The notes below the pieces were generated by a model that did not search any database, was not told the origin of the DNA, and saw only the letters and a list, made by a program, of their open reading frames with translations. A stretch of DNA of 64,000 nucleotides from Phoronis australis. Taxonomy: Eukaryota; Phoronida; Phoronidae. Below are positions 43,101-55,100 of this stretch, in pieces. Numbering within the stretch: the first letter of the stretch is position 1; every line of letters begins with the position of its first letter. Both the position numbers and the translations under genes were made by a program. The stretch is taken from contig NMRA01000216.1 in NCBI GenBank assembly GCA_002633005.1, forward strand, positions 49,843-113,842, given 5' to 3'.

Positions 43101-46100
43101 TTGCAACCCTGATTAGTTTGATAATTAAATCGTCAACTTTGTGTCATGGATATGCCTTGGTCACATAGGAAAGTGATCGCCACCCTGGACCAGACACGAA
43201 CCGACGCTAAAGTGATGAAGCAAAATATCAAAAACATCAAGGCCAAGTTCGAGGGGTCAAAGGTGAAGACGGCGACCCTGCTGCACGATTTGACGGCGCA
43301 GGCGACTAAGCTAGAGAAACTGAAGGCACGGGTGGGCATGAGTACGTCACTCAGTGCATTCCTGCAGCTCAATGAGCTGTCATCTGATGAGGAGGAAGAC
43401 GATGCACTTTTGCATGAAGGTGAGAGGTCATCAAAGCTGGCTGTCAATAGATGGAGCTGTGTGTCAGAGTGTCTGTTTTATCTGTTCTCAGCTATGGGCC
43501 AGAACATCATGAACTGATTTTCAATGTATTGGTGATGAATGCTTCATGCTGTAGTGGTCTTGCTTTTGACATTTTGAATCTCTGTGACTTTTGTTAGTCA
43601 CTTGTCGAGAGTCATGCCGACATTAAAAACGAACTTCAAGTAAGAAACCATTTTTCTGAAATTGGGGAAGTGTTATTTTCGATTTTGAATTTGACCCTAC
43701 ATGTCGAAAAATATATTGCTTAAAACCACCATTTACCTTGTTTTAACAAGTGACTATATTATCAATCAACCTCATTAAACTTTACTAATTAGTTTGTAGC
43801 ACTACACATTACCATGAATTCAATTTCTCAAGAATGGGAAAATAGAGGAAAGGTGACTTTAATTGAAGGTTTTTTAACTCCATGTACAGGTGTGTGACGT
43901 AAGAAAATGTCATAAACACAACACGTTATCATTCTTTAGTATATCATAAACCACAGGAAACCAAGCAGCAGTATCTCACAATCTTTCACACAATTCACTA
44001 ATGTTTTGATTGGTTGTCTCGATTCTACATAGTATGTATCGACCAATAAATCTTCATAATTCGAGATCAACTATTTAACATATCATCAGATTGTTTTTTT
44101 CAGTGTTGTGCTTTGACAACTGATCAACTGATTAGGTTGTTTTTGGTGCTTTTGGTTTGAATATGGTGATTTTAAGCACTTTAATCACTTTGTAAACAGA
44201 ACAATTTTCAGAATTGGAAAATCAATTGGGTGAGTTGGGAGACTGGAGTTTGAGATACTACCTGCCTTCTAGTTGTGTTCTGTTTTCTTTTCTTATCATA
44301 ACAACTTTCTCTCATTCAGTGACTGACAACATTGAGAAAGTTCGATAAGGTCTTGCTCTAGTGTTCTGTGCCACCCGTTTTTCTCTGTTACAACACATAC
44401 CAGGATTTTAAAGAGACATAAAACACAGCAGAACTGCTTTTATGTCTTAACTTAAATTGTCAACGATTGATTTTGGGGGTTCAATCCAAAACTTGCCATC
44501 TTTTGATGATGAAATCAAATTGCATTCATTTTTAAAATCTCAAACATTGTGTCATAAATTATTTTAAGAGCTTAGCATAACCAAGGTGGGTAAGGTCTAG
44601 TTGATGGTAAGTTATCCATCTAAAGACCAGATGGCTTGAGTCAGTCAAAAACTGTTTTGTACTCTGCCTTTTTGAAGTCAAGTCAGTGGGGACATAAAGG
44701 AGAAAGTTGTAATGTATAAAATGTTGCAATAGTAAAAATTTTATGTACAAAGTACGTAGTTTGGTAAAATCTCACCAATAACAGACAAAAATGTTAAAAT
44801 TGCCTATTTTTCTTTTGTAAAGGGCTTAATCTGTGAATGTCCATAGTTTCTCAAAACACTCGTCAGATCATAGCTTAGTGTACATAAAGTTGAATACTCA
44901 TGAAAAGTGATGATCAGAAATAAAATGTCAGTCATGTTGTGTCCAAAATGTCAGCTGTCTGCCATGTTGTGATCAAAATGTCAGCTGTCAGCCATGTTGT
45001 GTCCAAAATGTCAGCTGTCAACAATGTTGTGTCCAAAATTCATGGGATTTTATCGTACGGTACTATAAAGAATAATCAACTTTAATGTTGTCAGTTTTAA
45101 CCGCGCTTTTGATTTTTCTTCCGTCCCATTTGCTGTTGGTATTTTGTTAACTTGACGTTGTGTTGTCCTGTTGCATTCAACAGAGGAGTATGATGAGTAT
45201 GATAAAGAGTTTGATCGTCTGCGTGAAGCTAACTTGAAGACACGTCAAGTGAGGGCCGTTGAGGAGCTGGTGGTGGCTAAACAGAAGGTGGATGAGTGTA
45301 GACAAAGGTTGGACTACGCCAGGCAACAGGTAAGCGTGATTGGATGGATGTATTATACAGACTGTATGGTACATCTTAAAAGTAATCAGACAAAATACCG
45401 GGAATGGGGTTTGAACAAACTACCATTTTTCTGTCTTGACGTGTCATTCTAGCTTCTCAGATGGTGAACTCCACTTGATGAGGAATTCAGCTTACACTCA
45501 GCCATCGTGACGGGGAATTGGACGATCCTGATAAAATTCTTTTTTTTGGAGTTAGGAAAACGCGTTACATTGCCATTGTTTTAGAAATGTCGAGCTGATT
45601 CTAGGAGTCACATTCATGGATACTCTTCAAGTTCATTCAACTTTCTGCCACCAGAGTTGTGGTAGTAAAGTTTGGTGGCATTGGAAGGTCAAATATAGTT
45701 AATGCAATCAAGAACAGTTTAGAAAGTAAGATGCCAACAAGTAAAATGAGAAACTCCAATGGTATGAAAAAAACACAGAGAATTGTCTGTCGCATGTTGC
45801 AGCAGTGTGGGTAAATAGCACAAGATTCAATGTCGATGTGTTATCCGGAACTGTCCTATTCCGGATCATTTTGTCTGATTGTTTTGGGCGTGAACTGTAT
45901 CTCTTGCATGTAATTTCAGTAGCCTGAAAATTCAATGTTTTCAATATACAGGATTAATTATTTTTTGTTGTAAATTTCCAAACAAGTGCAGTTATCTGTA
46001 GAAACTGTTGTTTGCTCTATTCTTGAAACACATTAATTTTTTCATTAATTTCTCAGTCTTTCACCTGAGGTCATCAGTAATGAACTCAAAACTTCTTTTC

Positions 46101-49100
46101 TCATGATGCGATAGCTCTGCCTTCTCTTCAGGTGCTTCACTGGAAAGGTAAAGTGGACCGTGCGTGTATCGAGCGACTGAAGAACTTCAGTAACCCTCCG
46201 GTTCTTGTGGGTCACGTGATGGAAATGGTGATGACTCTGATTGGTAAACGACTGCCGTCGACCTCGCTCAAGCCTGGTGCAGACACTAGTAAGGACGACC
46301 TGTCTGGCCGTATGTCCGCCAGCTCCAGTAGCACTAAAGTGACCCAGAGGAAAGGTAGGCAACAAAGGCACTCTTACTACATTTAATTTTTACATTTCTT
46401 GGGCATAGTAATCAACATACGAGTAGTACTCTTCTTACAAAAAGTCGAAAAATTACTGATTAGTAATTATGAAGCATGGAAATTCGGTTTTTACTGTCCG
46501 TCACTTGTGATCAATGTTTAAGGTGCTTTGATGCACTGCTGCAGAAGGGGGGGTCAATGTTTGCTTCAAATCTCTTTCATTGCAGGAGGAAAGCTGATCT
46601 TTTGTGTCTAGAGGCCTATTTTGTCAAAGATTTGGTACAGTGGTTGCTGAGGCCATTTGATCTTGAGATTTTTTGTGATGGAACTTCTTTATTACATTTT
46701 TTACAAGATTCGTGGTGAGAACGTTGGAGTGGACTACAGTTTTTCGTCATTTGCACTGTTCTTGCACTAGCAAAGATATATCACCTTGCTTTTGACTTTC
46801 TGACCTATGACCTTTGACAAAACTGGTTTTCAAGTACACTTTGGTACCATTATTACAGTTTCAGTGGCTAGAAGTAATTGTGGGTAATCACTTGGGTCTT
46901 TGTGTAGTTATTATTCTTTGTACTGTACAATCCTTTTGTGTCGTGTTTATGACTGTAGTCATGACACTGTCATCTCTAATCTTCTAGGTATCCGAACTAA
47001 GGAAATGCCAGACAAGTTTGAGCGAGGTCAGTGGAAGGTCATGCAAATGGCAATGAGCGACACTATCAAGTTTGTGGACATGTTACATAACATATCCTGG
47101 GAGGATGGTCTTGACCCTCAGGTGGTGACAGGTGAGAAGCGGGTCGGTCGGGCCTTACCTAACTGCCTGACGCGTAATGTACTACAGTGGTGGCTATAAC
47201 CAGATATAATGATTGACTGCGGGGTGCTTTCTGGGCTCATCTTCAATTATTTTACATTTTTTATGTTCCATAGTAAGCATTCATAAAATGTAGGCTTATA
47301 GTCCATCAAAAGAGAATCAGAACACCTTGATTCTTTAGACCACTCTATCTAAATGCCTATGGATGTGAAACATGTCGTCCGCCAAACAGATTTGCGGTTT
47401 GCTCATGCCTTCAAATGTCTAGAGTTGGTGAGCTGGCTACTCATCAGGATGAAATTTCGTAGTTGAAACCACTTCAATTGGTGCCTCTCCGCTAAGCACT
47501 CACTGACAGTTGGTTGAAACCACTTCAAATTCTGAGTTTCTGTTAATAGCAAAGTATATATTAATTATTATTTAATAGCAGTGATTGGCAAAACCCTTGT
47601 TAGTGACTAGTCTGCCAGATGAAGGTGTCTGTGCTGTTATTAGAAAGAGGATCTGAGACACTTCTAACATCCGAAAGTTTGTTCAGTCTTCGATTACTGT
47701 ACAGTTTACCCATCTAACTGGGCTTCCTTTAGTTTAATGTTAGACTATAATTGACGCTTTGTGTTTATTATTCCCTGCAGCTGTTGAGAGTTACCTGTCT
47801 AAGGGTACTGCAGGTGAACTTGGTGTAACAGGTGAAGGTTCTCTGTTGGAAAATGCTCAGGGTAGGTCAGCGACTCTGGTTGAGTGTTTGTGAGTAAGGT
47901 ATTGTAATCTTGTTCATAACTAAGCTGCATGAAATTTACTCTCTCGTCATGTGCATGGCCGATTGGGTCAGCTGGCAGAGACATCTGATTGGCTTATGAG
48001 CTGGAAATTGCTACCCGGGATCATTGTGCATGGTATTCAGTCAGCAGTTTGGCTGTATATTATAAGTCACCATCATAATGATAAAGTTTAATTTCATGAT
48101 AAAAAGCAGCTGCTGTGCTAATCATGTTTCTCTAGGCCTTGCCATGCCAATCTCACGCTCACAATGTTCAAGCCCATACAATCATGTTGGTGAACAGGAT
48201 GGTCTAGTTCTGGCAACTTGAGCTAAGAATATTTGACACCATCCACGGAAGTGTAAAACTCTTTGTCTGTTCTCACTTGGTGTTTTTCCTGTTCAGTTTT
48301 AAATTGGACCGAAGGTACCTTAGTGTGACAAGACCTGAAATAAGTTCATTAAGCGTGTTACTTTGAGAGATTTTTAACATGATCATAATTTTTCTATTCA
48401 GATACCAAGTTTGTGGCCAACCGTCGTTCGCCTTCGCCAGATAACACACGCGGCATTACCATCACGGCTGCCAAGTTCTCCAGCGAGGACGCTGCAGCGC
48501 TGGTGCAGTACACCATCGCCATCATCGAGTACACACATCTGTGCGGCCCCCTGAAGGCGGCGCTGGAGAAGCAGCATGAGTTGGAGCGCGAGATCGAGGA
48601 GAATGAGCGGCAACAAAAAGAGAAGGAACACCAGGTATGTGTTAAAGGTGCTTTGGGCCAATAGGAAGGAAGAAGTGTATTGTTGTGCGGACTGGCACAT
48701 GGGCCTTTAAGGGAGGATATTGAGATATTAGTCATGACATAGGTGCGCGAACTTGGCGTAAGATAAAATGAGGTTGAAAAGTTTTTTTCTAGAACTGACA
48801 CATCGAGTGAAAAAATCTCATCTCATTGCATTCGGGCGTTAATTGAATATTTGACAAGTCTGGGTACAGTAGTTTTCGGACGTTAGTAGATTTCATCAAA
48901 ATTGGTCTGGCTTTGTCAAAGTATTGACAAGATGCCAGAAGGAAACTTGGAAAAAATAATATGCCTAAATCATTCGAAAATTGGTTTGCCAGAAATTATT
49001 TGCTTCGAAATTCCGTCAATGTGGGCTGGGAAGTTTTGCCAACGTTTTGTGAAAACTAACTGTTTCAGTAATTTCTTTTTGTAAAAAGTCTATAAGTGCT

Positions 49101-52100
49101 GAAGTTAGTACTACATAGTTTTACCTGTTGAGTGTGAGAAAAATGTAAAGTATGGAATTGTACAAAAATCAAAAATCATGCCAGTGTCGCCAGCTATTCA
49201 TCTCTCTAGTTCTTAGGTTTACTCATAATATTGAATAAATAGAAATTGAATTATACACCGTCATCATGGTTTTGATTTTATTTGTAACACGCAATTGCCT
49301 GAGTACCTCACTTTGATTATTCATCAATTGTCACTTTGCGCTTGTATCACACTTTCAGGCATTGAATTTGCACTTGGCACAAAATTTGTTCACCGTTAAC
49401 TCTTTTTTCACTATGGCTACTCTCGAGTCGCTCTCCTTACTCATGTCAGGTCAACGGGGTCAACCTACTTAGGCTGTTGACCCTGCTGACCCAGCGTAGA
49501 CTGAGTGAGTGATTCGTGTACAGCCTTTGTGCCTTAATTTTGAAAGTGAGTGTTAATCTACGATTACTTGAAATATGCAGAAACTGGGACCTGTGCCTGA
49601 CAAGGTATCACTTTGCAAGTCATGCGTTCAGTGGACACTGCTGTTGTAATCCCTTAGAATACAGTCTTTGTCACAAAGTTGTTCTTCGTCTGTTTAGACT
49701 GTTTGGAATCCTTGTTACCGACTGTTGTAAAATTTTTGTGCCGCGTTAAGTTGCCAAAGGTTTGAGAATTTCAGTCAGTTAATGAAATCTAATTCGTGTT
49801 AATGGTATTTTAATAAAACCTAGAAGATTAATTGACGTTTGATCCGTTGTTAATTCTCTTTTCGTGACCAGGAAAAACTAGCGCAACTTAATAAGGTTTG
49901 TCTCTCGCCAAGCTAGTGCTTTGTGGACTTTGGTTCTTGGGGAGTGGTGCATGTGAATGTTCTGTATGCGTGAAAACAGGGTACTTGTGCGGCCAACAGT
50001 TCTCAGTATCACATTGTGCAGTTGAAATCATGTGAGCCACTGTCATCTATTTTGCGACGGGAAAGCGTGCTTTGAAAATTGATTCCAATGATTTTAGATC
50101 GAGTTAGTAAAGCCCAAAGTGGACAGTTCACAGGTCTGGAAGCAGTTTGTTCTTCGTTTAATTTTTATTTTCTTGCATTAAATGTTAGTAAAGTTGCAAT
50201 TGAATGTTCATACTAATCCAAACAACAAATTCTTTTAAATCGTTAATAAGCATTTTCAAAATCTTGTCATTTTATCAGTTTTATGGGACAGTTAACTGGT
50301 TGAGGGAAAGAAATGGTTCGGTCAATTGTTGACAGTAGTGACGCACTGGAATTTTTATTGGTCACAAATTAATCCAGTTTTCTCTTAGAAAGGCTTGTTC
50401 ACTTGACCTTGTTTGTTTGGTGGTTTTTTGTTTGTTTGTTTGTTTGTTTGTTTTTTGTTTGTCTGTGTGCTGTGTATTGAGACTGCACATAAAGTGTTGA
50501 TTGCTGTGTATTCCTGAAGCACCACAATGCACTGTGTAAATTTTGCACCGACTGGCTTGCACGCACGTATTGGCTTTTTAGTTGTTTAGTCTAATCTAAT
50601 TTGCTTGCGTAAAACAAATTCGTTTTTGAATCTTTGCCCCATTGAAGTATAAGAAGACTTTCTGACTATTGAGTTATTACACTCATCTGTTTTATACTTT
50701 TATCTCACTTTCACATGACAACTGTCCAAATGTTTTACATCAACAAAATTAATGTATTGTATTGTTGTGCACATTATCTATTTTACACCTTATTCTTTCC
50801 GCATTTGATTGAGGAAGAGTTGTAGGATACCCATCAAATCATCTTTCCTAGAAATGCTTAGTTTCTCGTTAAACTTCCTGCAAACGGTTCATTTGCTGAA
50901 TGCCATCAAATCAGAGTAGAATGAAAACGAAGTAAAATCCAATCAAATTAATCAAGTCGGAGTTAAACAAGACAACTTGCTTGATACACTTAATGCCAGG
51001 GGATCCTCACCACTTTGAAAAGTTTGTTTTGGACCAATGCTGTCAGTGGTGCCCTCTGTTGTCAATAAAAAAAAGAAAAATATGGGGAGATAAGTGAGAT
51101 GTGGTCAGTGCAGTTCATTTTCAATTTGAAACTTGAGAATTTACTTCTTTCTGATGTGGTGTTGTTCTCCACTTTAAGGCGGCTATTAACGAAGCCTTCA
51201 TCTAAGAAGCGAACTTTAGACCACATACCACTGTAACATTGATCTCAATTTTGTCCCTTTACTAAGTTGAGAAGTGATTTCTGGGTTGATAAAGTACTGA
51301 CAACTTGTTTCTTGAGACCATGGTCGACATGCTGTGACAAGCTAAGTTGTAGAGCCTGGTCTACTTGAGCACAAATGAACTTTCAGTTCTTTCAAAGTCA
51401 TGAAATTAAGTCTTGCTTGACTAAGGAACAATCTGAGACAAATTTCCCAACAAAAAGTGGTCAAAATCAAAAGCTTTTTTATGAAAGGACGGTTTATAGC
51501 TGCCTCATCCATAACACGACTGAAACACGCATGTCTGAATCTTATCATAATATCTGGCCAAGGACACAATATATCAAATGGACAAGTTAGTGTAATCCAC
51601 TCTGTTCTACATACTGTGTACCATATGAGTAATGCTTTGCTTTTTCCAAATTATGCACTATAACTATGTCTGTGACTTTATAATATTTTTGAACACATGC
51701 AGGCTTGAAAGAGTGAAGAAAATGATATTTTATAAATGGTTAGAAATTTTCTCTGAGAGTGCTGAGTCTGAATCCACAAATTAATTTTTATTAATCCCCT
51801 GTGTCACGCAGCCATCAGATGTTGAAGACAAAGTCGACGAAGACTTTGAAGAGGAGCTCGTTGAAGAGGACATCCCGCGTGTTCAGGCAGAGCTGGACAC
51901 GATGCAGCGTCAATTTGACCTCTCTGTCGTGGAAAAACACACCCTGGAGATAGAATTAGTGTCCATGAATGAGAGACTGAAGGCTGCAACTAGTGTCCTG
52001 GAAAGGTATGTGTTTATGGGGCATTTTTAAATGATTTTTCAAAATGCAGTGTTGTCCCACCTGGCTGTACAGTCATGTCGTTGTAATAATTGGAAAAGCA

Positions 52101-55100
52101 GAGGACAATTATGGAAAACTAACAATTTTAGTTGAAATTTTGGAATAATGTAATTGATTTTAATCTGTGCCACTTGCCTGGATGCGGATGGTGGATCAAT
52201 TTTTTTCCAAAATTTAGGTTAGGTTGACTCATTACTTAGGCCTTCTACAGGCCCAGTGCAACAGACATTGTGCTTTAACTTCACTGCTCATACTCAGCAA
52301 GTCTACCAGCCTACTTGAGGAATTGTGCAAGTGTCTTAAATAAATGTTTTGTTGTTGATGACAGTTTTCACTGAAACTGGTTTATTTCCAAGGCATTTTT
52401 TTCTAAATGCTTTGGTAAGTGAAACACCGACCGACATGGTGTTCTGGTGTTTCATCTTCCATCCAGCATTTCAGGCAGTAGGAATCTTTTGTTCGACATG
52501 TTGTTTTCTAATATGTTTCTTCAGGTGATAGTAATCTGTAATCACCTGCATTACCATTAAGTTTGCAGTTGAGACATTGTCTGACACAAAGGCTTGGTAG
52601 TTGGACTGGAAGCTACCCAGCTCACCACCTTTTTTGTTCTCCTACAGTCACTTTTGTCCAAGATGTTTTCCAGCGTTTTAATGACCAGCCCCTTATTTCA
52701 AAGGATTATGTTTAAGTCATCAATGTTGACGTATTCCAGTTTGAAGCCACAAGAGAAGGAATGGCGTAAACATGTGAAGGATAATGACAGTAGTGACCTG
52801 CTATTGGCCAACTGTATTGCAGCAGCGGCATATCTAGTCTATTGTGGACCTTTGGGGTTGGATACAAGGTAATTGGGAACTGTACACTGGGGGGACACAA
52901 AACTGACAGTAGTGACCTGCTATTGGCCAACTGTATTGCAGCAGCGGCATATCTAGTCTATTGTGGACCTTTGGGGCTGGATACAAGGTAATTGGGAACT
53001 GTACACTGAGGGAACATATGTCACAAAACTGACAGTAGTGACTTGCTATTGGCCAACTGTATTGCAGCAGCGGCATATTTAGTCTATTTTGGACCTTTGG
53101 GGCTGGATACAAGGTAATTGGGAACTGTACACTGAGGGAACATATGTCACAAAACTGACAGTAGTGACTTGCTATTGGCCAACTGTATTGCAGCAGCGGC
53201 ATATTTAGTCTATTGTGGACCTTTGGGGCTGGATACAAGGTAATTGGGAACTGTACACTGGGGGGACACAAAACTGACAAGTGAAATGTGCCTTCTCTTC
53301 TATGCACATTAGTTTTACTAGCTCAAAGTTGTGATGGGTTTAATCTCCATTGTTTTTTAAGCATGATATAGGAGGAGAGGTTCGCTTCTACTTCTAGATG
53401 TTTTTTTGAACATGCCTTTTGTGTTTTCTAAGTTAGTAAATCTACCGGTAGTAGTCTTTGACAAGGGGTTTCCACATTTTGAGAAACAGTTTTCACTGAA
53501 TAAAGTGCAATAAGGTGGTTGTGAACACCAAGGACCTCTGTGGGTGACTGTTGCAAGTCTACTAAAGGTTTCCTTAGATTCGATGTGTTTCAAAAGCTCA
53601 GTGGATTATGTTATTTTTGTGTTTGGTGTTAACTGGTGTACACTATAAACTGTGCAAATAAGGAAGTCAAATTTTCGTTCTGATTATTTTTGTTGAGAAT
53701 TTCCGTCTATGAAATAAAATTTCACTGTTACGCAATATTCTGTTACAAATTGAAGGAACATTTAAATTACTGTTAGGTGAATGAATATGTTCTCTGGTTT
53801 TGTTGTGTAGTTGAATGTATAATTATTTATCGGTTGTCTTTAAACCTTTGGTCCTTGGGCCTGACCCGCGCTTCTGAGTTATAGAGTTAGAAGAGTAATG
53901 TGAAAGTGTTGGATTTCTGTTGTTGGTGATTTTAGAAAATATGAGTGATGGCCGACTGGGGATAAGCACATTCAGATACTATACATGATCTAACATTTAT
54001 TTTGTAGTGGAATCAGTTATCTGAATTTTCTCGTTAATTGTAAGGATGGTGACTCTTCATTTTTCATCAAAACGATTCATGCTAAATGGAGTTCAAAGGC
54101 ACTCTGAATGTTAGAATGTTTTGTTACTTAATGGTTACCGTGTTTTTCCATAGAGCCCGTATGGGAGAGTTCTTCATGTATGTGTGCGACCACCACGGCC
54201 TTCCTCTGCCCAGTAATCAACTGTTTAGGAACATGTCTCTTGCCCAGTTCCTGTACGATTCTGTAAGTATATCTACCATAGGTGTGAGCATCTGTAAGGC
54301 CTGGCCTATTGTTAAACTCCACCTAGTTTACGTAAAAATCATGCGAAGGCTTCCTTGATTTTGCTCAGTAGTACGATTCCCTGAAATGCTATATTCAGGC
54401 AAATTAATTTGTACTATAAACAAGGAAAGTTTTCTTTGGGACACAATTTTGCCATCAGATTTCTCAGCATTAATTCTGGGGAAATAAAGTGGCGAGTTAC
54501 GAACATTACTTTGTTCATTGGCAATTGAATTCGAAGCCAAGCTGTTCTTGGCCAATGACAGTGTTGCAGCCTCAACTCTGAGGCTCATTTATTCAATAAC
54601 CAGAAGATGTTAACAATCTCACACACATATGGCCAGGGCACTTCAAAGTCTTCCAATGGTAGCTACAAATCTTGCTTGGTTTCTCGATTGCATGAGGCAC
54701 AACAGATTAGTGGAAATAATCCCGGCCTGTCAAATTCTGTGATTTTGAAATACACAGGAACACAGCTAATGCGTTATAAATTTGTTGCTGGCGTGATGTC
54801 AGCCTTAATCTTCTGTATAATTCAATTTTGCTGGTTCATTTTTTGTTATCGCTAGCAAGACAATGGTATCAACAACGTGATCAATTTTTATTTGATATAA
54901 CTGTTCTAGATGAGGTATCAAAAACACTAGTTTTCCACGCTATTATTCATTTCCATTTCATGCAAATCCTATTCATACGTTAAACATTTCAGAAACAATT
55001 CCCAAAAAGGGTTTTGATGAACAGTGTGTAAAGCATAGCATAAAAAAATTATGAAAGTTTCGTCTGAATCCGATCAGCCATTTCTGAAATACGATGTTGT

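Larger units (their letters stand above)
43420..45183 (+). other. 1.8-kb intron in stalk region
   Basis: AT-rich. It holds a likely 18-bp microexon (44212-44229) and a 30-bp tandem repeat (44922-45039). Nothing else was recognised. Confidence 0.8.

Noticed and set aside
44332-44355. Possible extra stalk exon after a cattcag acceptor
   Set aside because: The in-phase reading hits a stop and has no GT donor in the right place.
48394-48801. 135- and 100-codon reverse-strand frames
   Set aside because: Antisense to the microtubule-binding exon at 48402-48634; no motifs of their own.
52594-52739. Longer 5' extension of the AAA5-start exon
   Set aside because: The open frame continues upstream, but the acceptor gtattccag before 52740 gives the correct phase and the family-conserved join VLES-LKPQE.
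52834-53307. 157-codon reverse-strand open frame with internal repeats
   Set aside because: It is the antisense of the tandem exon-end array; the period (a multiple of three in two units) keeps it open by chance.
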